A DNA stretch of 64,000 nucleotides from Chloroflexota bacterium (GCA_013112685.1 JABFGC010000002.1:878902-942901); one strand, 5' to 3'; shown: positions 8,264 to 17,359, numbered from the stretch's first letter. Translations and numbers: made by a program. Notes: a model not told the origin generated them from the sequence alone.

Positions 8264-8308
8264 TTGCAATTCTCAGGGTTTGCAATTCCCCCAAACGCAC
8301 ACTATAAT
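8264..8308 (+). promoter_or_regulatory. Promoter of the kinase operon with direct repeat
   Basis: TTGCAA (8280-8285), 17 bp, TATAAT (8303-8308): a near-ideal sigma-70 promoter 21 bp before the kinase ATG at 8330. TTGCAATTC occurs twice, at 8264-8272 and 8280-8288. The second copy overlaps the -35 box, so a repressor or activator could bind there. Confidence 0.7.
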
Positions 8309-8329
8309 TCATCAAATCGGATTTATCGG

Positions 8330-10219
8330 ATGGAAACCAAGAATATTACCTCGCCAATCGGTTCGGGATACGGATCCGGCGACCAGAAGCCGCGCCAGCA
8401 GTTACAGCCCGGCGTGACGCTGGTCAACCGTTATAACATTCAGGACGTCATCGGCGTCGGCGGCATGGGGTCGGTGTACCGCGCCCGCGATATGCACTTC
8501 CCCAACGTGGTGAAACTGGTGGCGGTGAAAGAGATGATCAACATGGCGCCCGACCCGCTGGTGCGCCAGACGATCGTCCAGAACTTCGAGCGCGAAGCGA
8601 ACCTGCTCGCCACGCTCAACCACCCTTCGATCCCCCGCATCTACGATTACTTTTCACACGACGACCGCTCGTACCTGGTGCTGGAATTCGTCCACGGCAA
8701 GGACCTCGAGTCGGTCATCAACGACACGAACGGATTCCTGGCGGAGGACCAGGTCATCAGTTGGGCGATCCAGCTTTGCGACGTGCTGGCGTACCTGCAC
8801 AGCCACAAACCAGACCCGATCATCTTCCGCGATATGAAGCCCTCCAACGTGATGATCAATCACAACGGCGACGTGGTGCTGGTGGATTTCGGCATCGCCA
8901 AGACGTTCCAGGTCGGGCAGAAGGGGACGATGATCGGCACAGAGGGATATTCCCCGCCGGAGCAGTACCGCGGCGAAGCCACCCAGCTGGCGGATGTCTA
9001 CTCGCTGGGCGCAACCCTGCACCACGCCATCACGCGGCGCGACCCGCGCCTGGAACCGCCGTTCTCCTTTGCGGAGCGTCCCATCCGCCGCATCAACACG
9101 AACGTTTCGGTCGAGTTTGAAGCGGTGATCAATACCGCCCTCCAATACAACCCGAGCGACCGCTTCCCGAACGCCGACGCCATGAAGGAAGCGTTGATGA
9201 ACGTGGCGCGCAAAACGGGCGCGCTTTCGAAGATCACCTCTGCCCTGCCGGTCTCCAGCGGGGGCGTGAAGCCGTTGTGGTCCTTCAAATGCGAGGACGA
9301 GATCCGCGGCACGCCGGTGTTGAGCCAGGGAAATTTGTTCATCGGCTGTTACGACAACAACCTGTACGCCCTCAACGCCGCCGACGGTCAGTTCCTGTGG
9401 AAATACCCGGCGGACGGCGGCATCGTCTCGCGCCCAACTGTTTTCGAAAACAATGTGTTCTTCTGCTCGGAAGACAAACGCCTGCACGTGGTCAATACCC
9501 GCACCGGCAAGGTGGTGTGGACGTATTACACTGACGGCAAAATCTATTCCTCGCCGCGCATCGCCGACGGACACGTCTTTTTCGGCTCCGACGACCAGGA
9601 CCTCCATGCGGTGAACGTCAACAGCGGGCGCGCGGTCTGGAAGTTCACCACCGACGGACCCATCCATGCCACGCCGCTGGTGGCGAACGAGATGGTTTAC
9701 TTCGGCACGGAAAACGGTTCCTTCTACGCCCTGGATTTTCGCGGCGCGTTGAAGTGGCGTTTCCAGGCAAAGCGCGGCCTCACCTCGTCGCCCATCCTGA
9801 GCGGACAAGCCATTTACGTGGCGTCGCTGGATGCAACCCTGTATGCGCTGGACGCGAAGAGCGGCTGGGCAATCTGGAAGTTCCGCCTCGGAAAAGGCAC
9901 CATTTCCTCGCCCATCATTGCGGACGACCTGATCTTCGTCGGCGCGGCGGACGGTTTCATTTATTGCGTGGACATTCGCACCGCCAAGGAGATCTGGCGC
10001 TTCAAGACCGAAAACCAGGTCAGCAGTTCCCCCGCCATTTACAAGGACTCCATCTATTGCGGCTCCGTGGACGGTAACATGTACTGCCTCGAATACCGCA
10101 CTGGACGCCTGCGCTGGAAGTTCGAATCGCAAAAAGCAATTACCGGTTCGCCGATCGTGTTCGACGATATTGTTTATTTCGGCTCGACAGACCATCACGT
10201 CTATGCTCTGTTTGCCTAA
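8330..10219 (+). CDS. Ser/Thr protein kinase with C-terminal PQQ-type beta-propeller
   Basis: 629 residues from ATG 8330, chosen because the promoter ends at 8308. Residues about 35-290 form a Hanks-type kinase: glycine loop GVGGMGSVYRA, Lys in VAVKEM, DFG in LVDFGIAKTF and activation-segment SPPEQYRGEA. The catalytic loop is FRDMKPSNVMI, with Phe instead of the usual His of HRD. Residues about 310-629 hold seven or eight blades of the type LYALNAADGQFLWKY, typical of PQQ/quinoprotein-like propellers, which probably sense or recruit partners. No membrane segment is seen between the domains, unlike many bacterial sensor kinases, so the protein is likely cytosolic. First gene of an operon with a matching PP2C phosphatase and FHA protein. 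Confidence 0.93.
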   Translation: METKNITSPIGSGYGSGDQKPRQQLQPGVTLVNRYNIQDVIGVGGMGSVYRARDMHFPNVVKLVAVKEMINMAPDPLVRQTIVQNFEREANLLATLNHPSIPRIYDYFSHDDRSYLVLEFVHGKDLESVINDTNGFLAEDQVISWAIQLCDVLAYLHSHKPDPIIFRDMKPSNVMINHNGDVVLVDFGIAKTFQVGQKGTMIGTEGYSPPEQYRGEATQLADVYSLGATLHHAITRRDPRLEPPFSFAERPIRRINTNVSVEFEAVINTALQYNPSDRFPNADAMKEALMNVARKTGALSKITSALPVSSGGVKPLWSFKCEDEIRGTPVLSQGNLFIGCYDNNLYALNAADGQFLWKYPADGGIVSRPTVFENNVFFCSEDKRLHVVNTRTGKVVWTYYTDGKIYSSPRIADGHVFFGSDDQDLHAVNVNSGRAVWKFTTDGPIHATPLVANEMVYFGTENGSFYALDFRGALKWRFQAKRGLTSSPILSGQAIYVASLDATLYALDAKSGWAIWKFRLGKGTISSPIIADDLIFVGAADGFIYCVDIRTAKEIWRFKTENQVSSSPAIYKDSIYCGSVDGNMYCLEYRTGRLRWKFESQKAITGSPIVFDDIVYFGSTDHHVYALFA

Positions 10220-10230
10220 AAGGAGTTCTC

Positions 10231-11142
10231 GTGGCTGATTTCTTTCGTAAACTATTTGGCGGCAAGGAAGGGCAGGAAAAGATCAAGGCAACGGACACTG
10301 CGACCACAGCCCCGCTGTCGGATCAGCAGATCAGTTCGATCATTGCGAGCCAGACTCCCAAATATGAAATGAAACAACTGGTTGCCAGCGTTGGGCAGTC
10401 GGTTGGAAAACAGCGCGAACACAACGAGGACAGCGTGCTTGCGCTTACCTCCACCATCTCCGGCGGCACCGAGAACGTTCCTTTCGGTCTGTACGTGGTC
10501 GCCGACGGCATGGGCGGGCATCAGTTCGGCGAGGTGGCGAGCAACGCCGCCATCCGCATTGTGGGCGGGAACGTCACCAGGAAATTCCATTCCTTTCTTT
10601 ACCACATGCCCACGCAGTCGCTCCGAGAGTCGCTCCAGGAAGTGATGGAAATGTCCATTCTGGAGGCGCATCAATACATCCAGCGCGAGGCGCCGGGCAG
10701 CGGCACGACGGTCACAGCCGCGCTGGTGCTCGGTCAGCAGGTGACCATCGGTCACGTGGGCGACAGCCGCGCCTACGCCATCCACCCCGATGGAAGAATG
10801 GAGGCGCTCACCCGCGATCATTCGCTGGTCAAGCGGCTCGAAGAACTCGGTCATCTCAGCCGGGACGAGGCGGAAAACTTCCCGCATCGCAACGTCCTGA
10901 TCCGCGCGCTGGGTCAGGGCGAATCTCTCGAAGCGGATATTTTCACGATCCCATTCCCTCAACCCGGTTATCTCATGTTGTGCAGTGACGGGTTATGGGG
11001 CGTTGTGAACGACAAGGATATCGTTCGCATCGTTTCCGAGTCGCCGTCCCTGCATATTGCCTGCCAAAAACTGGTGGAAGCCGCAAACGCCGCCGGTGGA
11101 CCCGATAATATTACAGTCGCCATTGCTCAACTCGTTGGGTAA
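10231..11142 (+). CDS. PP2C-family Ser/Thr protein phosphatase
   Basis: Starts with GTG at 10231 behind AAGGAG, 11 bp after the kinase stop. The 303-residue protein has an N-terminal basic and low-complexity segment of about 50 residues. A full PP2C domain follows: HNEDS, the metal-binding VVADGMGGH, GSGTTVTAALV, IGHVGDSRAY, LTRDHSLV, LCSDGLWGVV and GGPDNITVAI. All metal-binding aspartates are present. It should reverse the action of the upstream kinase on shared substrates. A kinase/phosphatase pair in one operon is common in Chloroflexota and Actinobacteria. Confidence 0.95.
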   Translation: MADFFRKLFGGKEGQEKIKATDTATTAPLSDQQISSIIASQTPKYEMKQLVASVGQSVGKQREHNEDSVLALTSTISGGTENVPFGLYVVADGMGGHQFGEVASNAAIRIVGGNVTRKFHSFLYHMPTQSLRESLQEVMEMSILEAHQYIQREAPGSGTTVTAALVLGQQVTIGHVGDSRAYAIHPDGRMEALTRDHSLVKRLEELGHLSRDEAENFPHRNVLIRALGQGESLEADIFTIPFPQPGYLMLCSDGLWGVVNDKDIVRIVSESPSLHIACQKLVEAANAAGGPDNITVAIAQLVG

Positions 11143-11145
11143 ACC

Positions 11146-12633
11146 ATGCCTGCCAGCAAGTCAGATTACTACGCCGTTCTGGGTGTTTTCCGCGACGCAA
11201 CACAGGAGGAGATCAAGCGCGCCTATCTCGAAGCCGCCCAGCGTCTTCACCCCGATAAAAACGTAGCCGCCGGCGAGACGGAACTCTTCCTCGAAGTTCA
11301 GCAGGCGTATGAAATCCTCTCGAATCCAAAACGCCGCAGTCAGTACGATGCGACCCTTCCCCCTGAAATTGACGAAGGCAACCGCTTCATCAAACACGAG
11401 GTCTTTTTCAGCCGCCCCAACCTGGTGCGGCTGGGAGAAGACCAGCTGGTCTATGTGCTTTTGGAGGTCGGTCCGCGCGAAGAAAAAACGGACCAGGCTC
11501 CCGCCTCGCCCCTGAACCTCTGCCTCGTGCTGGATCGTTCTACATCCATGCAGGGTGAGAAGATGGACACCCTGAAAGCCGCCGCCATTCAACTCCTGCG
11601 GAGTTTGCGCCCGCAGGATGTTTTGAGCGTCGTGGCGTTCAGCGACCGCGCGGAGGTTATCGTCCCTGCTTCGATCAGCATTGACAAAAAGAAGCAGGAG
11701 GGGCGCATCCAGATGATGCAGTGTTCCGGCGCGACGGAGATCTATCACGGGCTGGAAGCCGGGCTGAAGGAAGTCCGCCGCACCCGCGACCCCTCCCGCG
11801 TGAATCACATTATTCTGTTGACGGATGGAAACACCTACGGCGACGAACAGGCATGCCTGCAGCTCGCGGAGGAAGCCGCCATCCAGAATATCGGTATCAC
11901 CGGCATGGGCATCGGGCACGAATGGAACGACATCTTTTTGGACGCGCTTGCCGGGAAAACCGGCGGGTCGTCCGCTTACATATCGAACCCGAAAGATATC
12001 CAGCGCCTGCTGGTGGATAAATTCAAGGCGCTCGTCAGCACCTATGCGGATGAAGTCCTGCTCGAATTCAAAGAACAGGAAAACATCCGCATCAACTACG
12101 CCTTTCGGCTTCAGCCCGAAGGCGGCGCGATTGAGATCCAACTGCCCATGCGGCTCGGTCCCATCCTCAGGGATACCCCCCTGCACGTGCTTCTGGAAGT
12201 GGTCGTCGGACCCGAGGCGCTGGAGGAGCCGGACGTATTGCTCCTCAACGGCTCATTGAAGACATCGGTGACGTCGAACCCGCTTCCCGTTCCGCCCATC
12301 CGCCTCCACCTGACCCGCGAGGTGCGCCAGGACCCGTCGGCGGATCCGCCCCCGACGCGCATTCTGAGCGCTCTCTCGCGCCTGACCCTCTACCGGATGC
12401 AGGAGCGCGCCCAGATCGCCGTCGAAGCGGGCCAGATTGACGTTGCCATCCGCCATTTGCAGAATCTTGCAACGCATCTGCTTTCGCAGGGGGAGCATTC
12501 GCTGGCAAAGACGGCGTTGTTCGAAGCGGACAACCTTGAACGGATGCACGCCTTCAGCGCCAGTGGAAGCAAGGACATCAAATACATGACTCGCGCGCTC
12601 TTATTGAGCGGCGGCAAGGAGAAGGCAGGATGA
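11146..12633 (+). CDS. J-domain / von Willebrand factor A fusion protein
   Basis: A 495-residue fusion. Residues 1-70 are a DnaJ J domain (YYAVLGVFRDATQEEIKRAY, the HPD tripeptide in LHPDKN, and QQAYEILSNPKRRSQYD), which stimulates Hsp70 ATPase. Residues about 125-310 form a VWA domain with the MIDAS start CLVLDRSTSMQGEKM and LLTDGNTYGDEQ. This is followed by a beta-rich part and a C-terminal helical segment with an SALSRLTLYRMQERAQIA-type repeat. VWA proteins of this type often scaffold phospho-signalling complexes. The gene starts 3 bp after the PP2C stop and overlaps the FHA gene by 4 bp (ATGA), so translation is coupled. Joining a chaperone-recruiting domain to VWA is uncommon. Confidence 0.9.
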   Translation: MPASKSDYYAVLGVFRDATQEEIKRAYLEAAQRLHPDKNVAAGETELFLEVQQAYEILSNPKRRSQYDATLPPEIDEGNRFIKHEVFFSRPNLVRLGEDQLVYVLLEVGPREEKTDQAPASPLNLCLVLDRSTSMQGEKMDTLKAAAIQLLRSLRPQDVLSVVAFSDRAEVIVPASISIDKKKQEGRIQMMQCSGATEIYHGLEAGLKEVRRTRDPSRVNHIILLTDGNTYGDEQACLQLAEEAAIQNIGITGMGIGHEWNDIFLDALAGKTGGSSAYISNPKDIQRLLVDKFKALVSTYADEVLLEFKEQENIRINYAFRLQPEGGAIEIQLPMRLGPILRDTPLHVLLEVVVGPEALEEPDVLLLNGSLKTSVTSNPLPVPPIRLHLTREVRQDPSADPPPTRILSALSRLTLYRMQERAQIAVEAGQIDVAIRHLQNLATHLLSQGEHSLAKTALFEADNLERMHAFSASGSKDIKYMTRALLLSGGKEKAG

Positions 12634-13139
12634 TAGTTTGTGCCAATTGCAAACATGCGAACATGGCTGGGGCAATGTTCTGCGCCGAGTGCGGCGCGCA
12701 GTTGATCGGCAGGGACGCGCTCATCACCCAGACCATTTCGACCGACAAATTCAAAAAAGTGGGCAAACCCACCGGCGAAGATACCTACCAGGATTTCGAT
12801 ATGGCAGACGCCTGGGGCAGCCTGCACCTCCTGGATACCGGACAAGTCCTGCCGCTCTCCTCCCGCAACGAATTTACGATGGGGCGCATCAGCGAAGGGC
12901 AGCCCATCATGCCGGATATTGACCTTTCCCCGTTCCAGGCGTACGCTGCAGGGGTCTCCCGCCTTCATGGCATCATAAAACGGGAAGGCTCGCGCGTCGT
13001 TTTCATGGACCTCGGCTCCGCCAACGGGACGTACATCAACGGCAAGCGGCTCTCCCCCAACGTGGAGCAGGTCGTCAATCACGGCGATATCATTGCGCTC
13101 GGAAAACTGAAAATGCAGGTTTTGTTCAAGGACAAGTAA
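12630..13139 (+). CDS. Zinc-ribbon FHA-domain protein
   Basis: A 169-residue protein. The N-terminus has a zinc ribbon with two CxxC pairs (VCANCKHA and MFCAECGAQL). Residues about 65-165 make an FHA domain with the phospho-threonine binding marks FTMGRIS, VSRLHGII and SANGTYINGKRL. FHA domains read phosphothreonine, so this is the likely receptor or adaptor for the kinase that starts the operon. Its start overlaps the J/VWA stop by ATGA. No enzymatic domain is attached. Confidence 0.93.
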   Translation: MIVCANCKHANMAGAMFCAECGAQLIGRDALITQTISTDKFKKVGKPTGEDTYQDFDMADAWGSLHLLDTGQVLPLSSRNEFTMGRISEGQPIMPDIDLSPFQAYAAGVSRLHGIIKREGSRVVFMDLGSANGTYINGKRLSPNVEQVVNHGDIIALGKLKMQVLFKDK

Positions 13140-13163
13140 ACACAGCAGGAAGGGCTTACCGCC

Positions 13164-13406
13164 ATGGCATATACGGTCGTTTTACACATCCCCAATGAGG
13201 TCTCGGTGCTCGGCGAAGTGGAGGAACTGCCCAAACCCGCCGACAACATCATCGTCGTCGCCAACCCGCGCCAGAGGGACGGCAAGGATCTGCACTACAT
13301 TGATCACGGCACGGTCAAGGTGATCTGGCCCCTGTCGAAGTTGAGTTTCATCGAAGTCCTGGGCGACGCCGAAGAGGAAAAGATCATCGGCTTTGTGAGG
13401 GAATGA
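13164..13406 (+). CDS. Small conserved-looking protein, 80 residues, unknown
   Basis: Not recognised. It is an acidic, soluble protein with alternating strands ([48 protein letters not shown]). It sits 24 bp after the FHA gene and ends one base before the response regulator ATG, so it is clearly within the operon. There are no cysteines or membrane segments. It may be a small adaptor of the phospho-signalling set. Confidence 0.75.
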   Translation: MAYTVVLHIPNEVSVLGEVEELPKPADNIIVVANPRQRDGKDLHYIDHGTVKVIWPLSKLSFIEVLGDAEEEKIIGFVRE

Positions 13407-13407
13407 C

Positions 13408-14127
13408 ATGGCAGACCTGGAAAGACGCCGCATCCTTGTGGTGGATGACGAGGAACGCATGGTGCGCTTCATTCGCATGAACCTCGAACACGATGGCTTT
13501 CAGGTGGGCGAGGCGTTCAACGGCAAACAGGCGATTCAAAAGATCCGCGATTTCACCCCCGACCTCATCCTGCTCGACGTGATGATGCCCGACATTGACG
13601 GATTCGATGTGCTGGAGACCATCCGCGATTTCAGCAACGTGCCGGTCATCATGCTCACCGCCAAAGGCGAGGAGGATGACCGCGTGCGCGGCTTGGAGCA
13701 CGGCGCGGACGATTACATCACCAAGCCGTTCAGCCCACGCGAACTGGTCAGCCGCATCAAAGCCGTTCTGCGCCGCACCGAGGGCGCCACCGGCTCCATG
13801 CACGGGCTGATCGAAATTGACAAACGCCTCAAAATTGACTTCGAACGCCGCGAGATCTGGCTGGAGGGCAAACTGGTGAAACTGCGCCCGACGGAATACC
13901 GCCTGCTGTATCACCTGGTGCAGAACGCGGGCTGGGTGGTTTCGCACGACCAATTGCTGCAAAAGGTGTGGGGCTACGAATACCGCGACGAGCCGCATTA
14001 CGTCCGTCTGTATATCAACTATCTGCGCCAGAAACTGGAGAAGGACCCCGCCAATCCGCAGTACATTCTCACCGAACGCGGCGTGGGCTACCGCTTTGTG
14101 GATTTCAAGCGAAACAAGGAAACGTAG
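13408..14127 (+). CDS. OmpR/PhoB-family response regulator
   Basis: 239 residues: a receiver domain (residues 8-120) with the acidic pocket VVDDEE, the phospho-acceptor Asp in [13 protein letters not shown], Thr/Ser in IMLTAKG and Lys in YITKPFS. A winged-helix DNA-binding domain follows ([57 protein letters not shown]). It would bind DNA as a dimer after phosphorylation. No histidine kinase is adjacent; the neighbours are a Ser/Thr kinase operon, which suggests cross-input from Ser/Thr phosphorylation or a distant kinase. It ends the operon and is followed by a strong terminator. Confidence 0.94.
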   Translation: MADLERRRILVVDDEERMVRFIRMNLEHDGFQVGEAFNGKQAIQKIRDFTPDLILLDVMMPDIDGFDVLETIRDFSNVPVIMLTAKGEEDDRVRGLEHGADDYITKPFSPRELVSRIKAVLRRTEGATGSMHGLIEIDKRLKIDFERREIWLEGKLVKLRPTEYRLLYHLVQNAGWVVSHDQLLQKVWGYEYRDEPHYVRLYINYLRQKLEKDPANPQYILTERGVGYRFVDFKRNKET

Positions 14128-14168
14128 CGCGAGACGCTGCCTTGCACCTCTTCTAACAAAACGAATAC

Positions 14169-14201
14169 AAAACGCTTGCGTTTTTCTAACGCAGGCGTTT
14201 T
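14169..14201 (+). terminator. Rho-independent terminator of the kinase operon
   Basis: A 14-bp stem (14169-14182 with 14188-14201, one G-T pair) around loop TTTCT. The distal arm ends GCGTTTT, and the stem is A/T-rich at its base, so it could act in both directions. It lies 42 bp after the response regulator stop. Confidence 0.8.
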
Positions 14202-14240
14202 ACATTAAGGGCGTAAACGAAAACCTGAAAGGAGGTACCT

Positions 14241-14684
14241 ATGTCCAGTATCATTCGTTGGGAGCCCGCTCGTGAAATGATGACCTTGCGTGAGGCCATG
14301 GATCGTCTCTTCGACGAGGCGTTCACCCGCCCGTTCAGCCTCGCCAACGGCAATTGGTCCGTCCCGGCAGTGGATATGTACCAGACCGACAACGAGGTTG
14401 TGGTGAAAGCCGCCCTCCCCGGCATCAAGGCAGATGAGGTGCAGATCAACGTCACCGGCGAAGTGCTCACCATCAAGGGCGAGACCAGGCAGGAGAACGA
14501 AACCAAGCAGAAGACCTATCACCTGCGCGAACAACGCTGGGGCGCCTTTGAACGCTCCATTGTCCTGCCCACCGATGTCGTAGCGGACAAAGCCAGGGCT
14601 GATTTCGAAAACGGCGTCCTGACCGTCATGCTCCCTAAAGCGGACGAGGTCAAACCCAAGACCATCAGCATCAAATCCAAATAA
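14241..14684 (+). CDS. Hsp20 / alpha-crystallin small heat-shock protein
   Basis: A 147-residue ATP-independent chaperone that holds unfolding proteins in oligomers. Seen are the N-terminal MMTLREAMDRLFDEAF, and the alpha-crystallin core from AVDMYQTDNEVVVKAALPG to FENGVLTVMLPKADEVKP, including the dimer and oligomer motif GVLTVMLPK. The C-terminal I-x-I is represented by KTISIK. A very strong AAAGGAGG site lies 7 bp before the ATG. It is a single-gene unit between two terminators. No HrcA (CIRCE) operator is seen upstream. Confidence 0.96.
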   Translation: MSSIIRWEPAREMMTLREAMDRLFDEAFTRPFSLANGNWSVPAVDMYQTDNEVVVKAALPGIKADEVQINVTGEVLTIKGETRQENETKQKTYHLREQRWGAFERSIVLPTDVVADKARADFENGVLTVMLPKADEVKPKTISIKSK

Positions 14685-14721
14685 CCCTTGTACTGCGACA
14701 TTTATGTCGCGCCCCGCATCC

Positions 14722-14752
14722 AGGAGCCGAATCCCTCGGCTCCTGTTTTTTT
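14722..14752 (+). terminator. Rho-independent terminator after hsp20
   Basis: A 9-bp perfect stem AGGAGCCGA / TCGGCTCCT with loop ATCCC, followed by GTTTTTTT. Confidence 0.92.
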
Positions 14753-14784
14753 GATTATGATTAAGGGCAGGAGACTTTTGACTC

Positions 14785-16032
14785 ATGCCCCAAGCCTTTT
14801 CCTCCCTTCGCATCAACCCGGACCGGATGCTTGATTCGTTTACCCAGTTAGCCGCCATCGGTGCGACGGCGGGCGGCGGGGTGGATCGTCCCACGTTTAG
14901 CGAGGCGCATCTTGCCGCGCGCAGGTGGTTCCGTGAACACATCGAGCAAAACGGATTTGAATTCCGGGCAGACGGCGCGGGGAATCATTCCGCTTTTTTG
15001 TCGTGCGGCGATTCATCCGCTCCCACGCTGATCCTCGGCTCGCACCTGGATTCCGTCCCAAACGGCGGGCGGTTCGATGGCGCTCTCGGCGTGATTGCAG
15101 CGCTCGAAGTGTTGAAAACGGTTCGAGAAAACCGAATCAGCCTCAACGTCAATTTGGAGGCGATGGATTTTACGGATGAAGAAGGCACGCTCGTCGGTCT
15201 GCTCGGAAGCGCGGCGCTGGCTGGTCATCTCCGTCTGGAAAATTTGCAAAATCCGCGCGGCGGACAGGAGAGATTGGTCGAAGGGATGAAACGCGCGGGC
15301 TTGTCCGATGAAAGCATGTTGAGCGCGGCGCGAACGAAGGAATCGCTGGCGGGATATTTGGAACTGCACATCGAGCAGGGCAAACGGCTGGAGCGGGCAG
15401 GCGTGAACATCGGCATTGTGACCGCGATTGTCGGGATTTGGTCGTATCGGCTGTCGTTCATTGGCAAGGCGGATCACGCAGGAACGACGACGATGGAAGA
15501 CCGGCGCGATGCGTCGCTGGGGGCGGGCGCGTTCACGCTGGCGGCGCGCGAGTTGGTGATGCGCGACTTCTCAAACTGCGTGGTGAACGTGGGCAAAATG
15601 GAGTTTGCGCCGGGCGCGTTCAATATCGTCCCCGCGCGGGTGGATGTGTCGCTCGAATTCCGCTCGCCCGATGAAGACGAGTTCAATCGTTTGGACAAAG
15701 CACTGTTGGAATTGGCGGCGCGCGAATCTTCGCGTTTTGGCTTGGAATTGAAGATGGAATTTCTCGGCAGGCATTCGCCCAGTTTGATGGACGATAAAGT
15801 GCGCGCTGCTTTTGCTGCCGCCTGCGACGATTTGGGCTTGTCTCACATGCCGCTCTCTTCAGGCGCAGGACACGACGGACAATCACTGGCGGATTTATGC
15901 CCCGTTGGGATGATCTTCGTCCCCTCGGTGGACGGAGCCAGCCATTCGCCGCGAGAATTCACAAAATGGGAGGACTGTGTCAATGGGGCGAATGTGCTGC
16001 TCCAGGCGGCGCTGAGATTGGGAAGCGGGTAA
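14785..16032 (+). CDS. M20-family Zn-dependent hydrolase (hydantoinase/carbamoylase type)
   Basis: A 415-residue cytosolic metallo-amidase of the N-carbamoyl-L-amino acid hydrolase / allantoate amidohydrolase group. Metal ligands are visible in order: His in LGSHLDSVPNGG, bridging Asp in GRFDGALGV, Glu in DFTDEEGT, His in LELHIEQGKRLE and His in GAGHDGQSLA. The dimerisation lid begins at FIGKADHAGTTTMEDRRD. Substrate could be a carbamoyl amino acid, a ureidoglycine-type compound or beta-ureidopropionate. The next gene is a purine deaminase, which favours nucleobase or ureide breakdown, but this is inference from context. Confidence 0.9.
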   Translation: MPQAFSSLRINPDRMLDSFTQLAAIGATAGGGVDRPTFSEAHLAARRWFREHIEQNGFEFRADGAGNHSAFLSCGDSSAPTLILGSHLDSVPNGGRFDGALGVIAALEVLKTVRENRISLNVNLEAMDFTDEEGTLVGLLGSAALAGHLRLENLQNPRGGQERLVEGMKRAGLSDESMLSAARTKESLAGYLELHIEQGKRLERAGVNIGIVTAIVGIWSYRLSFIGKADHAGTTTMEDRRDASLGAGAFTLAARELVMRDFSNCVVNVGKMEFAPGAFNIVPARVDVSLEFRSPDEDEFNRLDKALLELAARESSRFGLELKMEFLGRHSPSLMDDKVRAAFAAACDDLGLSHMPLSSGAGHDGQSLADLCPVGMIFVPSVDGASHSPREFTKWEDCVNGANVLLQAALRLGSG

Positions 16033-16061
16033 AATAGACAGACCGTGGACGATAAACCATT

Positions 16062-16092
16062 GACCATCGTCCGCGGTCCATCGTCCATTGTC
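16062..16092. repeat. Second GTCCATCGTCC-type tract
   Basis: Contains ACCATCGTCCGC and GGTCCATCGTCCAT, closely matching the longer tract at 6396-6455. It lies in the spacer just before the adenosine deaminase-like gene. Confidence 0.6.
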
Positions 16093-16102
16093 TAAAAGGC
16101 TT

Positions 16103-17125
16103 ATGAAAAACTTCGACCCCAAATACAACAACATTCCCAAGACCGAAATCCACTGCCATCTCGAAGGTGCGATCCGCACGCAGACCATCATTGACGTGGC
16201 GCGCGAATACAATATTTCCCTGCCTTCATACGAAGTGGGGGAGTTGGACAAGCACGTCAAAGTCCTCGACCAGATGCGCGACCTGCAAGCCGTGTTGGAG
16301 GCGTTCGACATCTTCCAGCGCAGCATCACCTCGCCCGCCGTCTTCGAGCGCATCGCCTGGGAATTGTTCGAGGATTGCGCGCAGCAAAACATCAAACTCT
16401 TTGAAGTGCGCTTCTCACCCGATTGGGCGTTTTACGGGCACAACCTCGATTGGGATGCCTGCCTGGAAGGATTGCTCCGCGCGCAGGAACGTGCCGAAAA
16501 GGAATTCGACATGGCGATCGGCATCATCGCTATCACCTCGCGCGGCATGGGCGCGGACTCGTGCGTCAAAACCGTGGATTGGGCGATTCGTCACCGCGAG
16601 CATATCCAGGCTGTAGACCTTGCCGACGGGGAACTGCTGTATCCCGCCGCGGAATTTGTAAAGCCGATTTTGAAAGCAAAAGATGCGGGCTTGAAAGTGA
16701 CCATCCACACGGGGGAGGATACGCCCGCTTCCTACGTCATCGAGACCATCAAAAACTTCAAACCAGACCGCATCGGTCACGGCATTCACAGCATCGAAGA
16801 TATGCGGGCGGTGGAAATGCTCATCGAAAAGGGAATCACGCTCGAAGTAAATCCCTGGTCGAATTACCTGACCAACTCCGTCCCGACGATCGAGGCGCAT
16901 CCGCTCAAAAAACTGTTCGACCTCGGCGTGCGCGTCACAATCAATTCAGACGACCCCGAAGTCCTCGAGACGAACGTCAACAACGAATACCGCATCGCGC
17001 ACGAAATCCTCGGCATGAGCATGGGGGATATTCGGACTTGCAACCGTTTTGCTTTTGAGGCTTCGTTCGTTGACCCCGCAAAAACGAAGAAAATCTGGGA
17101 TAAGTATTTTGTGGATCTTCCATAA
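16103..17125 (+). CDS. Adenosine deaminase-family protein
   Basis: About 340 residues, amidohydrolase TIM barrel. Zinc and catalytic sites are visible: HCHLEGAIR, the zinc His and catalytic Glu of TIHTGEDTP (HTGE in place of the common HAGE), RIGHGIHS, EVNPWSNYL and the zinc Asp in TINSDDPEV. It should deaminate adenosine or a related aminopurine or nucleoside, in the cytosol. The start is taken at ATG 16103 just after AAAAGG; a TTG at 16088 is also in frame. It follows the M20 amidase by about 70 bp and ends at its own terminator. Confidence 0.9.
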   Translation: MKNFDPKYNNIPKTEIHCHLEGAIRTQTIIDVAREYNISLPSYEVGELDKHVKVLDQMRDLQAVLEAFDIFQRSITSPAVFERIAWELFEDCAQQNIKLFEVRFSPDWAFYGHNLDWDACLEGLLRAQERAEKEFDMAIGIIAITSRGMGADSCVKTVDWAIRHREHIQAVDLADGELLYPAAEFVKPILKAKDAGLKVTIHTGEDTPASYVIETIKNFKPDRIGHGIHSIEDMRAVEMLIEKGITLEVNPWSNYLTNSVPTIEAHPLKKLFDLGVRVTINSDDPEVLETNVNNEYRIAHEILGMSMGDIRTCNRFAFEASFVDPAKTKKIWDKYFVDLP

Positions 17126-17244
17126 TCGGCGGGAAAGAGCCTGAACACGGATGGCGCCAAGTACAAAGGGGAAAAGGGGCGGACTTTACACGTGTTTGTC
17201 CTTCATGACCCGCTATGAAAACAGGCGGACTCTACTTGCGGAAT

Positions 17245-17274
17245 TCCAGAAGTAGAACTTCTGGACTCCTTTTT
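17245..17274 (+). terminator. Terminator after the adenosine deaminase-like gene
   Basis: An 8-bp perfect stem TCCAGAAG / CTTCTGGA with loop TAGAA, then CTCC and a run of five T. Confidence 0.8.
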
Positions 17275-17359
17275 CGTCCTTTGGGGTGAATGGAGTTCAT
17301 GGATACTTCGTGGTCGAGAGTTTTTCTACAATAAGCAGAAGAGCCTTTCAAAATTCGTC

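Noticed and set aside
8654..10198. 514-codon open frame antisense to the kinase gene
   Set aside because: It mirrors the GC-rich codons of the kinase/propeller gene, has no protein family features, and the sense frame is fully supported.
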